Source: Helicobacter pylori
GTDB lineage: Bacteria > Campylobacterota > Campylobacteria > Campylobacterales > Helicobacteraceae
Direction: 5' to 3'
Assembly (NCBI RefSeq): GCF_030323545.1
Contig: NZ_CP122954.1
Location: forward strand, 1,426,001 to 1,490,000
Length of the DNA: 64,000 nt
This document shows, piece after piece, positions 31,292-42,522 of the stretch. The translations under genes were made by a program, and so were the position numbers. Under the pieces are notes generated by a model that had not been told where the DNA came from, made no database searches, and worked only from the letters and a program-made list of their open reading frames with translations. Position 1 is the stretch's first letter; the number at the start of each line of letters is the position of its first letter.

Positions 31292-31879
31292 ATGCTAGGA
31301 CTTGTATTGTTATATGTTGGGATTGTTTTAATCAGCAATGGGATTTGCGGATTAACCAAAGTCGATCCTAAAAGCACTGCGGTGATGAACTTTTTTGTGG
31401 GCGGACTCTCCATTATTTGTAATGTGGTCGTCATCACTTATTCCGCGCTCAACCCTACAGCCCCTGTAGAAGGCGCAGAAGATATTGCTCAAGTATCGCA
31501 CCATTTGACTAATTTCTATGGGCCAGCAACTGGGTTATTGTTCGGTTTTACCTACTTGTATGCGGCTATCAACCACACTTTTGGTTTGGATTGGAGGCCC
31601 TACTCTTGGTATAGCTTATTCGTAGCAATCAACACTGTTCCTGCTGCGATTTTATCCCACTATAGCGATATGCTTGATGACCACAAAGTGTTAGGCATCA
31701 CTGAAGGCGATTGGTGGGCGATCATTTGGTTGGCTTGGGGTGTTTTGTGGCTTACCGCTTTCATTGAAAACATCTTGAAAATCCCTTTAGGGAAATTCAC
31801 TCCATGGCTTGCTATCATTGAGGGTATTTTAACCGCTTGGATCCCTGCTTGGTTGCTCTTTATCCAACACTGGGTGTGA
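31292..31879 (+). CDS. ureI: Proton-gated urea channel UreI
   Basis: Inner-membrane channel that admits urea at low pH. The 195 residues form six membrane helices with short loops. The first begins LGLVLLYVGIVLISNGICGL. The periplasmic loop after helix 2 is acidic and histidine-containing (EGAEDIAQVSHHL), consistent with proton gating, and the C-terminus ends in IQHWV. ureE starts 2 bases after its stop. Confidence 0.97.
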   Translation: MLGLVLLYVGIVLISNGICGLTKVDPKSTAVMNFFVGGLSIICNVVVITYSALNPTAPVEGAEDIAQVSHHLTNFYGPATGLLFGFTYLYAAINHTFGLDWRPYSWYSLFVAINTVPAAILSHYSDMLDDHKVLGITEGDWWAIIWLAWGVLWLTAFIENILKIPLGKFTPWLAIIEGILTAWIPAWLLFIQHWV

Positions 31880-31880
31880 G

Positions 31881-32393
31881 ATGATCATAGAGCGTTTAAT
31901 AGGCAATCTAAGGGATTTAAACCCCTTGGATTTCGGCGTGGATTATGTGGATTTGGAATGGTTTGAAACGAGGAAAAAAATCGCTCGCTTTAAAACCAGG
32001 CAAGGCAAAGACATAGCCATACGCCTTAAAGACGCTCCCAAGTTGGGTTTCTCTCAAGGAGACATTTTATTGAAAGAAGAGAAGGAAATTATCGCCGTTA
32101 ATATCTTGGATTCTGAAGTCATTCACATCCAAGCTAAGAGCGTGACAGAAGTAGCGAAAATATGCTATGAAATAGGAAACCGCCATGCGGCTTTATACTA
32201 TGGCGAGTCTCAATTTGAATTTAAAACACCATTTGAAAAGCCCACGCTAGCGTTACTAGAAAAGCTAGGGGTTCAAAATCGTGTTTTAAGTTCAAAATTG
32301 GATTCCAAAGATCGCTTAACCGTGAGCATGCCCCATAGTGAGCCTAATTTTAAGGTTTCACTGGCGAGTGATTTTAAAGTGGTCATGAAATAG
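31881..32393 (+). CDS. ureE: Urease accessory protein UreE
   Basis: Nickel metallochaperone that passes nickel to UreG for urease. The 170 residues have an N-terminal peptide-binding domain and a C-terminal metal-binding domain with NRHAALYYGESQFEF (about 100-114). The histidine-rich tail of Klebsiella UreE is absent, as usual in Helicobacter. Confidence 0.95.
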   Translation: MIIERLIGNLRDLNPLDFGVDYVDLEWFETRKKIARFKTRQGKDIAIRLKDAPKLGFSQGDILLKEEKEIIAVNILDSEVIHIQAKSVTEVAKICYEIGNRHAALYYGESQFEFKTPFEKPTLALLEKLGVQNRVLSSKLDSKDRLTVSMPHSEPNFKVSLASDFKVVMK

Positions 32394-32415
32394 AAAAATA
32401 AAAATAGAAAAGTAA

Positions 32416-33183
<768 letters not shown>

Positions 33184-33211
33184 ATTTTAATCTCAAATTG
33201 AAAGGAATTTT

Positions 33212-33811
33212 ATGGTAAAAATTGGAGTTTGTGGTCCTGTAGGAAGCGGTAAAACCGCCTTGATTGAAGCTTTAACGCGCCACATGTCAAAAGATTACGA
33301 CATGGCGGTCATCACTAATGATATTTACACTAAAGAAGACGCAGAGTTTATGTGTAAAAATTCGGTGATGCCACGAGATAGGATTATTGGCGTAGAAACA
33401 GGAGGCTGTCCGCACACAGCTATTAGAGAAGACGCTTCTATGAATTTAGAAGCGGTAGAAGAAATGCATGGCCGTTTCCCTAATTTGGAATTGCTTTTGA
33501 TTGAAAGCGGAGGCGATAACCTTTCGGCGACTTTTAATCCGGAGCTAGCGGACTTTACAATTTTTGTGATTGATGTGGCTGAGGGCGATAAAATCCCCAG
33601 GAAAGGCGGGCCAGGAATCACGCGCTCAGACTTGCTTGTCATCAATAAGATTGACTTAGCCCCCTATGTGGGAGCGGACTTGAAAGTCATGGAAAGGGAT
33701 TCTAAAAAAATGCGCGGCGAAAAGCCCTTTATTTTTACGAATATCCGCGCTAAAGAAGGTTTAGATGATGTGATCGCTTGGATCAAACACAACGCTTTAT
33801 TGGAAGATTGA
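33212..33811 (+). CDS. ureG: Urease accessory GTPase UreG
   Basis: SIMIBI-class GTPase that powers nickel insertion into urease. The 199 residues carry the P-loop [12 protein letters not shown] (8-19), the metal-binding Cys-Pro-His in [11 protein letters not shown] (about 64-74), [11 protein letters not shown] (about 97-107) and the guanine-binding [12 protein letters not shown] (about 143-154). Its stop overlaps the ureH start by one base (TGATG). Confidence 0.97.
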   Translation: MVKIGVCGPVGSGKTALIEALTRHMSKDYDMAVITNDIYTKEDAEFMCKNSVMPRDRIIGVETGGCPHTAIREDASMNLEAVEEMHGRFPNLELLLIESGGDNLSATFNPELADFTIFVIDVAEGDKIPRKGGPGITRSDLLVINKIDLAPYVGADLKVMERDSKKMRGEKPFIFTNIRAKEGLDDVIAWIKHNALLED

Positions 33812-34608
33812 TGAACACTTACGCTCAAGAATCCAAGCTCAGGTTAAAAACCAAAATAGGGGCTGACGGGCGGTGCGTGATTGAAGACAATTTTTTCACG
33901 CCCCCCTTTAAGCTCATGGCGCCCTTTTACCCTAAAGACGATTTAGCTGAAATCATGCTTTTAGCGGTAAGCCCTGGCATGATGAGGGGCGATGTGCAAG
34001 ATATGCAATTAAACATCGGTCCAAATTGCAAGCTAAGGATCACTTCGCAATCCTTTGAAAAAATCCATAACACTGAAGATGGGTTTGCTAGCAGAGATAT
34101 GCATATTGTTGTGGGGGAAAACGCTTTTTTAGACTTTGCGCCTTTCCCGTTAATCCCCTTTGAAAACGCGCATTTTAAGGGCAACACCACGATTTCTTTG
34201 CGTTCTAGCTCTCAATTGCTCTATAGTGAAATCATTGTCGCAGGGCGAGTGGCACGCAATGAGTTGTTTAAATTCAACCGCTTGCACACCAAAATCTCTA
34301 TTTTACAAGATGAGAAACCCATCTATTATGACAACACGATTTTAGATCCCAAAACCACCGACTTAAATAACATGTGCATGTTTGATGGCTATACGCATTA
34401 TTTGAATCTGGTGCTTGTCAATTGCCCTATAGAGCTCTTTGGTGTGCGAGAATGGATTGAAGAAAGCCAAGGAGTGGATGGGGCAGTGAGTGAAATCGCT
34501 AGTTCTCATTTATGCGTGAAAGCTTTAGCGAAAGGATCAGAACCCTTATTGCATTTAAGAGAAAAGATCGCTCGTTCCATCACACAAACCATCACGCAAA
34601 AGATTTAA
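33811..34608 (+). CDS. ureH: Urease accessory protein UreH (UreD)
   Basis: Scaffold that binds UreF and the urease apoenzyme during nickel loading; called UreD in other bacteria. I chose ATG 33811, which gives 265 residues as known for the family here and overlaps the ureG stop. The frame is open upstream within ureG. Beta-rich, no membrane segment. Last gene of the urease operon and followed by a clear terminator. Confidence 0.95.
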   Translation: MNTYAQESKLRLKTKIGADGRCVIEDNFFTPPFKLMAPFYPKDDLAEIMLLAVSPGMMRGDVQDMQLNIGPNCKLRITSQSFEKIHNTEDGFASRDMHIVVGENAFLDFAPFPLIPFENAHFKGNTTISLRSSSQLLYSEIIVAGRVARNELFKFNRLHTKISILQDEKPIYYDNTILDPKTTDLNNMCMFDGYTHYLNLVLVNCPIELFGVREWIEESQGVDGAVSEIASSHLCVKALAKGSEPLLHLREKIARSITQTITQKI

Positions 34609-34617
34609 AAGCGCTTC

Positions 34618-34645
34618 AAAAAGATTAAATTCCTTTAGTCTTTTT
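34618..34645. terminator. Bidirectional terminator between ureH and the FtsK-like gene
   Basis: AAAAAGATTAAA (34618-34629) pairs with TTTAGTCTTTTT (34634-34645) around the loop TTCC, with one G-T pair. A and T runs on both sides let it end both the urease operon and the convergent minus-strand locus. Confidence 0.75.
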
Positions 34646-34681
34646 AACCCTCCTCCTTTTTTTAACACCCCTTTTTTGACT

Positions 34682-37113
34682 CTATAAGCTGAAAGGCCTG
34701 AATTCAATATGGCTGTCTTTAGAGGTGTTTATCAGGCGCGCGTTGATTTCGTGCAGCTTTTGTTCGCTTTTGAGAACGCTCAAGTTTTCATTATTACATA
34801 TAAAGGTCAGGCGTTGTTTGAAATGGTTGTTTAGCAGTTCTTTTAACTTGTCAAGATTGTAATTAGCATTAATTTGTTTGAAGTCATGCGCAAAGACAAC
34901 GCAATACTGCTCGTTGTCTGTGGCTTTTTCTAAAAACGATCTTAATTTTTCCACCCCTATTTTATCGTGCAACTCTTTGGCTTCGTTTAAATTGTCTATC
35001 ATCAGCACGCTGTTAGGGCTCATGGCGGTGTCTAAAACGCTCCCTAGAGAGCTTTGCATGGGTGTGATGTGGTGTTTTTTCAATTCATCAAGTTCCCTCA
35101 CAAGGCGTTTTTCGGCGTTATAGAAGAGCAACTCTTTGTTGGCGGTCTTGAAATTTTGAGCGAAAAGCTTCATTAAGGCGATGCGAGCGCTTAAATCCTG
35201 GCTCACCACCAACAAATGCGATTCGTTACTTTCAAACCCAACTATCAAGTCCTTTTGCTCATAATCCGCTTCTTTGCCCAGATGCAAACGCATTTCATTG
35301 GCCTTAAGGATGCTAGGCATTTCTAAAGCCGTCTCGCCATTATAGATTTTATGCTCTATGGGCGCGAGATTTCTTTGGTTAAATTCTGCATGGATTTTTT
35401 TGATAAACGCTGTGAAATCATCAGGGGCTTTAGGGATACTCATCTTGGTGTGGTCTTTTTGATGCCCCCCGTTGTTGTTGAAAATGCCTTCTGGCCTGAC
35501 AAGCTCACAAGCCGCATCGTCATTATTCAAAATACTATTGCTGTCTTCTGCGTCCATAGGCAAAGCGATGCGGTTGGCGATTTGAGCCATAAGGCTTTTA
35601 TTGATGTCAGTGCCGCGCATGGTTTGAGTGGCTAAAATTAAATGCACCCCATAGCTACGCCCTTTTTTAAGCAGAGTGTTTAAAGACTGATCCACGCTCT
35701 CTTTCCCTTTAGCGGAGTTATCGCTAAAAAGCACCTGAAATTCATCAATCACCACAATCAGTCTGGGCATTTCGCCATGCTTTCGGTAATCATTTAAATC
35801 TTTCACATTAAACCGCTTGAACAACTCGGCTCTTTTTTGCATTTCTTTACAAAGCCAGCTTAAAAAACCCACGCCATAACCTACCGAACTCGCCACGCTC
35901 ACCAGCCTCGCATGCTCTAAAATATTCGGTTCTGTGTGTGCGTTAAATTCCACCCCCTCTTTATAGTCTAGTAAAAAGAGTTGGACCTCATTAGGCGCAT
36001 AGTAGAAAGCCAGGTTTTGAATCAACACATGCAAGAAATTGGATTTCCCGCTCCCGCTGTGCCCGCAAATGAGCGTGTGGTTTTGTGCTCCGCCGATCTC
36101 AAAACGCACCTCTTTGTGGTTAATATCCCACCACATTGGCACAGACACTTCAGACTGAGAGCTTTTAGTCCAAAATTTTTCGTCTTTTTGTAAGTCTTTC
36201 AACTCCCTCTTGACTGCTTTTTTTTGCTTGTAATACGCTTTAATTTTATCAGCGAAGTCTTGCATGTGTTGGGATTGGATCCCATGATCATTGATTATTT
36301 CTACATTAAGATATTTTAAGTGCTCAAAACTGGTCCTGTCTTTAAAAAACTCCGCATAGCGTTTCAAATATTCTGCGGGTTTATTGTTTTTTTCGCTCTC
36401 CAAATTGACAAAGCTCAAAACCCCATTTTTAGAGCCAAAACGCATGATTTTCTCCAAATAATAGAGCGCGTCTTTACTCAAGGCATCTACCCCGCTTAAA
36501 AAAAAGCGCTTTTAAAGGTGCAAGGGGTCTTTTTCTTTTTCGTTATAATCGGCGAAATCTTTATAACCGGCTAATTTTTCTTGCAAATTAACCTTTAAAC
36601 ACTCATACAAATGCTTTAGGGCTTCTTCTATTTCCTTGCTCTCGGTTAAAATCCTTTGCTGGTAAATAAAATCATTGTTTTTATCTAAAAGCCGCCACGC
36701 CAGATTGAAAATACCCCCCAAACTCAACGCATCAACTAAGATCACTTCTAATTGCACCAAAGGCACGCTGGAGAGTAAGCGCATGAGCATTTCTCTTAAA
36801 AACTACCCGTCTTTTTCATGCTCTATATACAAGCTTTTAGGGGGGAAAGGATAAACTTTAGGCAAGCAAAAATCCACATTAGTGCCATTCTTGCCTTTAA
36901 TTTCCAATAAACCACAGCTTAAAAATTGTGGGTAAGCGCCCTCTTCATTGAATTGTGGCGCGTCTGTGAATTGCGCTTGAATCTGCTGACACTCTTTTGA
37001 TATTCCTCTATTGGTGAGACGATCGGCTTAAGAAAACTCTCTGGCTCTTTTTTAGGGACAATTTTATCTAAGGCGTCGTCTAGTTTTTGCAACAATGCAT
37101 TGATTTCAATCAT
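34682..37113 (-). pseudogene. FtsK/SpoIIIE (EssC-like) ATPase, broken by two stops and a frameshift
   Basis: A DNA/protein-translocase type ATPase. The restored protein is about 810 residues, near the HP0066 size. Walker A is GHSGSGKSNFLHVL and Walker B is RLIVVIDEF, both in the 34682-36481 part. A second, degenerate nucleotide-binding-like stretch (LIVGFESNESHLLVVSQD) follows. No membrane helices are seen, unlike typical EssC. Lesions: a one-base loss in the A4 run near 36995-36998, TAG at 36803-36805 and TAA at 36512-36514, the last two in frame with continuous coding on both sides. The 3' part could still make a 599-residue ATPase from an internal start. Confidence 0.8.
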
Positions 37114-37460
37114 TCTTTATCCTTAGATTTTAAATATTCATCATAGCGTTTATTAGCTTCTTTTTCATGCTCTTTGGCTTCACGCACAAGCTTTTCAATC
37201 TCGCTTGGTGAATGGAAATTCATATCAATTCGCTTCATCAAAGACTTGGCTTCTTCAATTTGCTCGTTGATTTTTCTTCTTTGGTATTGAGCGTCATCCT
37301 CTAAATTTTCTAAATCATGTGCGATTTTTAGCATGCCCTCTAGCACCTCACTCCTAAGTTTCTGCCCTAAATCATCTTGCATGGCATTTTCTGCAAAATC
37401 ATCGTAAATCTTTTTTAATTCAAGGGTGCAACCCTCCAAATAAACTTTATGAGAAAACAT
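37110..37460 (-). CDS. Small helical protein of the WXG100-like locus
   Basis: A 116-residue, highly charged, all-helical protein with coiled-coil character (about 45-116, QRRKINEQIEEAKSLMKRID). It overlaps the FtsK-like gene by 4 bases and follows the SUKH gene by 1 base, so it is within the operon. No motif assigns a function; a chaperone or adaptor role would be a guess. Intact here. Confidence 0.6.
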   Translation of the reverse strand: MFSHKVYLEGCTLELKKIYDDFAENAMQDDLGQKLRSEVLEGMLKIAHDLENLEDDAQYQRRKINEQIEEAKSLMKRIDMNFHSPSEIEKLVREAKEHEKEANKRYDEYLKSKDKE

Positions 37461-37461
37461 T

Positions 37462-37887
37462 TTAACCCCTTGATTCCAGTTTTTTTAAAAACATTTTAAG
37501 GTGTAATAGCGCATGTTTTGAGCCATCATCAGTGTCTAAAAACAGCACCACATCGCTAGTCGTATTCAAAAGATAATACCCCCCATACCCGTCATTAGCG
37601 AAGATGATTTCTTCAGGCTCTAACCATTCTTTTAAGCTCTGCATAAAATCAATAAATAAGCCCTTGCCCTCTAAATTGAAATTCAAAACATGTTTGAATG
37701 TGTAAGACTTATTGCCCACCATAAAAGATCGCCACTGGCTAAAACCATAATTTGATCGTTTGATAAAGTCCTTAAACGCACCGCTCAACCCCATTTTTAG
37801 TTGATCTTCTAACCCACTCAACGCTTTGTCATTGAGCGGCTCTACAAATTCCCAATTCAATTCTGAGTTTGTAGGAATTGTTTCCAT
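37462..37887 (-). CDS. SUKH (SMI1/KNR4) family immunity-like protein
   Basis: A 141-residue protein with the SMI1/KNR4 pattern: GLSGAFKDFIKRSNYGFS (about 33-50), a central region, and EEIIFANDGYGGYYLLNTTS (about 92-111) with FLDTDDGS. SUKH proteins are typical immunity partners of polymorphic nuclease toxins (established for the family). Its ATG lies 31 bases inside the upstream toxin-like gene, so the two are translated together. Intact. The immunity role is inference from family and position. Confidence 0.7.
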   Translation of the reverse strand: METIPTNSELNWEFVEPLNDKALSGLEDQLKMGLSGAFKDFIKRSNYGFSQWRSFMVGNKSYTFKHVLNFNLEGKGLFIDFMQSLKEWLEPEEIIFANDGYGGYYLLNTTSDVVLFLDTDDGSKHALLHLKMFLKKLESRG

Positions 37888-39227
37888 AGTGAATATCCTT
37901 TCGTGTGTTTCACGCTTAATAATAGCTCTTCTTTTACCAACGCCAAGTTCCCTAAAACATTCGCGTCAAAATGCCACAAATACCCCTTAGGAATGAATCC
38001 TTTTGCGATCTGTTCTAATTCTGTCGCATCAAAGCCCAAATCCCTATTTTTAAGCACGGCTTCTAAAGCCTTTAGGGCATGATGAGCGCATGCGGTTTTG
38101 TCTAAATCCTCTAAAGGCACAATGACGCTAAAAACGCTATCAAATTCCGCTAAACGCAACTCGTTAAAGCGGACTTCTTCCGGATAGGGGTTTTGCTCAT
38201 CTACCATAAAGCCCTCTTTTTCTTTTTCTAAAAACTCGCCATAACCCAACGCTTGTTGCTTATAATTTTCATACCGCTCTAAGATAGGCGCTATTTTTTG
38301 GCTCAAATTTTCTGTAGCGCGCTATAACTCTGTTTCCAAGTTGTTAAAAGCTTCGTTTATAGCGTTCAAATCGTTGGGGAATTCTTTGATTTTTTCCGTA
38401 AAATCTTGTAAAGCTTTCTTGCAATTTTTAACGCAATGCTTTTTGGCTAATAAAAAGCTTTCGTCAAAAGAATACGCACTGCTCATCAAATCCAATTCAT
38501 GCTCTTTAGAGGTTGTGGTGCGATCTGACTTAAAAGAAGCATTAACTCTGTCTTTCAAATCAGCGTATAAAGAAAAGCTAAAATCTTCCCTTAAATCTTT
38601 CAAGCGCTCATCAAAAACGCTTTTTTTAGGGTTATAAACAATCGTAGGGCTTTCAAAATCGCTCTCTTTTAAAATTTCTGGGGGCGCGATATTGTATTCG
38701 TTATCTATCGCTTCACTCGCTCTATTCAAGCGCTTGATAAATTCCTGGTGCTTATCGGTATAAAAGTTCAACGACTTTTTAACGCTCTCCCAAGCTCCCC
38801 TAACAAGTTCCACGCTCGCTTTGGCTTGAATGGAGTAGATTTCAAGCGCTTGAACTAACAACTCCACATTCCTTTTGCATTTTTCTGTGTCTTCTTCCAT
38901 AATTTTTAAAGCCATTTCAGCGGCTGCAACGGCTAACGCAGTAACAGCTCTAGCAGGAGGCCAAATCAATGAGATACCAGAGGCAAGTTGCAAGCCTCTT
39001 AAAACAAGTCTAGCGCCCTTTTCATTGCTTTCGGCTTTTTTTAATCCTTCTATAGCGCCTTGTAATTGGAGTTCAATTTTTTTGCACTCTAACAGGATTT
39101 CTCGCGCGTATCCATCAAGGTTTTTGATGAATGGAGCGTATCTTTCTTCTTGCAAGGATCCCTTAAAATCCCTGCATTTTTTAACGATTTCTTTGACTTC
39201 TTCTGTGTCCGTTTTCCATTCAGCCAT
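37857..39227 (-). pseudogene. Toxin-like protein: WXG/LXG-like N-terminus and WHH-nuclease-like C-terminus, split by TAG
   Basis: Two adjacent frames (301 residues to 38322, and about 149 residues from 38306) are in the same frame and separated only by TAG at 38322-38324, so I read one 456-residue gene. The N-terminus (MAEWKTDTEEVKEIVKKC) resembles the WXG100 protein next to it. A hydrophobic helix (about 80-108) and long helices follow. The C-terminus has IPKGYLWHFDANVLGNLALV, then KHTKGYSLW, matching the WHH/HNH nuclease pattern but with the second H of WHH replaced by F. Followed directly by a SUKH gene. A polymorphic toxin is inferred; activity is doubtful. Confidence 0.6.
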
Positions 39228-39236
39228 AAATCATCC

Positions 39237-39497
39237 TTAATAATATTCTTCTAAAACCCTAATCCTCTCTTTAAGCCATGCGATTTGCTCTTGCACGGCT
39301 TCATTAAACTCGTTGAAAGTGCTTCTCAAGTTGTCTAACACCTCGCTGAATTTGTCTCTTCTAGCGTCTTGCCATGAATCCAAACTATGGAAATGGCTGC
39401 TCAAGCCATTCACTTCATCATTCAGCAACTCTTTAAAGCGTTCTAAATGATCCACAAACTCCCTGACCTCTTCGGTATCCATTTGCACTCGGCTCAT
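39237..39497 (-). CDS. WXG100/ESAT-6-like helical hairpin protein (HP0062 type)
   Basis: An 86-residue helical-hairpin protein. The central turn is SLDSWQDARRDKF (about 38-50) with the W of the WXG motif; the G is replaced by D. Its length and heptad leucines fit the WXG100 superfamily, and HP0062 has been placed there by crystal structure (literature). WXG100 proteins are substrates of type VII secretion powered by EssC ATPases. It ends 10 bases before the toxin-like gene and is intact. No YxxxD/E export tail is seen. Confidence 0.8.
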   Translation of the reverse strand: MSRVQMDTEEVREFVDHLERFKELLNDEVNGLSSHFHSLDSWQDARRDKFSEVLDNLRSTFNEFNEAVQEQIAWLKERIRVLEEYY

Positions 39498-39512
39498 CTG
39501 TTGTCCTTTCTT

Positions 39513-40076
39513 TTAAAAATTTTCTTCATCAGAATCGGGCTTTTTATCGCCGCTGATTCTAATGCTTCCACCCCCATAGCTAGGGGGTGTTTCTACTTCT
39601 TTTGCTTGACCTCTTTCTCTTTTATACTTTTCTTGCTGGCTTTGGTGGTATGTTTTCATGCTGTCTATCACGATTATTTTATGACTACTCCCTAAATCAG
39701 CGTTGGTGAGCAATTTTTTGGCGCCATTACCCAAGCTGTTAGAACTCTTGTCTTCTATTTGGAGCGACAAATTCCAATCCTTAAACCCCTCTAAAGCCTC
39801 CACTAGCGCTACCACAAGCTTCCTGTCCCAGATGGAATTTTTCAGCTCCTTACACAAGGAAAAAACCTCGCTTGAACATTGATAATCATACAAAAACAAA
39901 AGGTCTAAATTTTCTAAAAATTCCAAATTGCAACGCTCTTTAAAATTTTTCAAAAAGCCCTCTTTTAAAGGCAAAGAGCCTTCAGTGATAGGGATTAGCC
40001 CCTTGTCTTTGGCGTGTTTGAACACCATAACGCTTTACTCAATCACGACAAACGCATACGCGTTCTTAGTCATCAT
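39513..40076 (-). pseudogene. Unknown protein of the WXG100-like locus, early stop codon
   Basis: The frame starts at ATG 40076, overlapping the Hsp70-like stop by 4 bases, and reads MMTKNAYAFVVIE before TAA at 40035-40037. It then continues in the same frame to 39513 (about 187 codons in all). A start at 40028 could still give 171 residues. The sequence is mixed alpha/beta with a stretch KLVVALVEALEGFKDWNLSL and a polar Gly/Ser-rich tail (about 160-187). No family recognised. Confidence 0.6.
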
Positions 40077-42506
40077 AATTTTTCTGTCTCGCTTTCATAG
40101 ATTAATTGGCCGTCTTTAAACAGCCCCACTTTAATGCTTTGTGAATCTATACAGCACACCTTCACTTCCACTTCTTCATGCTCTTCTAGTGGTATAAAAA
40201 TCAGTTGCGTGTCATGAATGTCTAAAGTGTTGGTGTTGGCTAGAGTTTTATCGCTGTAGCGTATCTCTAACCCATCAAAGCCTACCCATTCCTCTTTAGT
40301 TTGGAAAATCTGGTATTCATCAGGCTTTAAAGAATCCCGACTGATTCTAGTGTGGAATTTCCCTTCTCTCTCAATACCTAAATCGTATTTAAACACAGGA
40401 TTAGAATCTATAGAGGGCCTTTCAATCCCGCCTGCTTTGGGTCTGCTTTCTAAAAGCCCGAAAGCCACACCGGTTTTGCAAGTGGGCTTTAAATAAGGCG
40501 GGATCTTAGAAACGTCTTCTCCTGTCAGCTCTAAAATCTGTTTGTCTAATTCTTCTGTGCCTAGCGGATCATAAAGAATGAATGTGAAATCCTCTTTAGA
40601 AGTCTTTTGCTTGCAATCTTTGAGCTGCTTTTCTTTGGCGTTTTCAAACGCTTGTTTGACCAGCACCGATTTGCTCGCATTCCCGCCTAAGAAAATATGA
40701 AACGCCCGACACTCACCGTCAATATTTTCAGCCATCACTTTAGAAAACCCTGCAAAGAAGTTTTTAACGCCGTCATCTATCTTTTATTTTAAGATGTTTA
40801 AAAGCTCTTTGCAATCCACTTTGAATTCTTCGATGCTTACTTCTCCCCCATTCCTATCAAACAGGCTGATTTTAAAATCCTTTTCAAATTTGTCTATCTC
40901 AAACTCTTCATTTTCTTCTATCTTTTCTACAATGTCAGCGTTTAAATTTTCTAAAAAGGGGCGCAAACTAGAAGCAATCGTTTGCAAATTCAAGCGCGCT
41001 TCTCTAGAGTTTTGTATAAAAGATCCAAAGCGTTGCGTATCGATTCGGTCATAGTTGGGCTTAGCGATGGCAATGTCTTTTTCTTTTAGCGTTTGAAAAT
41101 TTTGGCCATACGCTTCAAAAGCCAATAATTCCAATAAATTTTCACCGCCTAAATACTTATCCCCCCGCTGCTGAAATGCGTCATTTTGTAAAAGAATTTG
41201 GGGTTAGCGCTTTTTTCCCATTTGCCAAAGCCAAAATCCGTCGTCCCGCCCCCAAAATCAAACACCCCGTAATAAACGGGCTTGTCTAATTTGTCTGATT
41301 TAAAAAACCCGTAGCTTTTTAAAGCGCTAAGGGCATACGCGCAAGGCTCGCTCGCTCTTAATTCCACTTTGAACATCTTGGCCGTTTTTTCATCGTCAAA
41401 AACATGCCTGGGTAAGGATTTTTTCAAGCCTTTTTCAAAACTCTCTCTGATTTTTTCCGCTTGATGCTTTTCATACTTGATAGGATAGGATAAAAAGTAT
41501 TTCAAAAACACGCCATTTTGCATGTTGTTGATGCAGCGGCCAATGTAGTAAGCATAGATTTCTATGGGGTTAAAATCCGTGCAGTGAGCGAAGCTTTCTA
41601 AAGAAAAATCCTCCTTGAAATCCCTAAAATTCTGTTTTTCATCCGCTCCAGCCCATTGCTTCAATTTGGAAAAAAACCGATACAAATCATTACCTTTAGC
41701 GCCTGAAAGATTCTTTTGGGCTTCATGCGCCACTCACATATCGTTCTTTTCTGTGAAAGGGCGGTGGCTTAAAGCGTTGTAATCTTTAAGAAACTTTTCT
41801 TTATTTCTGAACTCCACTATTGTGGGGTTTTCATACTTTTCCAAACTCTCTATATCTACATCCCCACCAATAGAGAGCAAGCGGTATTTTCCGTTGTTAT
41901 CCATGTAGGCTGCAGTCGTGCTTTTAGTCCCAAAGTCAATAGCGACAACACCCTGCTTGTTTATAAGTCTTTCAAACTTGAACGGGCATAGAAATTCATT
42001 TCTTTGTCGTTATGATCTTTGCGTAAATTATCAAACCTAAAGGTTACGCTTTCTTTAGACAAGCTAGGTGTCTCTAAATCCCAAAGCCCCCCATCTAAAT
42101 CAAACAATTGGCTTTGGCTATAACTCTTAAGGCCTACCGCTTCGCTATCCACCTTGAGCATCTTTTCTTTAAACGCTTCAAAATCCACAGCCACATCGCT
42201 ATAAGAAACGATTTCTAAGGCTTTTTCTACGATCTCATGAGTGATCTTTTCAGCTTTTGCTAAATCCTCTATGAATTTTTGATTCTCATCAGAAAGATAC
42301 CTTAAAGAAGCCTCATTATTAACAATCGCATGAAGCACCCTTAACGCTTGCTTGAACTTGATTTTCTCTTCTTCTGACACTTCTTTTTTGAAATTAATCG
42401 GGGCTTCTTCATTGAATGCGGCTTTATTTTTTAAAGACAGATCGCACAAAATCTTTACTAATGGGTGGCCAATAGGCAGTCTTAAACTTTGTAAGGGTGT
42501 TACCAT
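40073..42506 (-). pseudogene. Hsp70/actin-like ATPase, broken by two stops and two frameshifts
   Basis: A large (~810 codon) gene in five pieces. The actin/Hsp70 ATPase signatures are present: phosphate-1 loop GVVAIDFGTKSTTAAY (near 41925) and phosphate-2 loop GVFDFGGGTTDFGFGKW (near 41240). Lesions: a frameshift near 41965, TGA at 41734-41736, a frameshift at a C6 run (41161-41166) and TAA at 40784-40786. Coding continues in frame across both stops. Residues outside the ATPase domain do not match DnaK, so it is not a housekeeping chaperone. Its role in the locus is unknown. Confidence 0.7.
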
Positions 42507-42522
42507 GATATTTCTCCTTTAT

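Noticed and set aside
40073-42506. DnaK housekeeping chaperone
   Set aside because: Only the ATPase motifs match; size, flanking domains and multiple disruptions rule out an essential DnaK.
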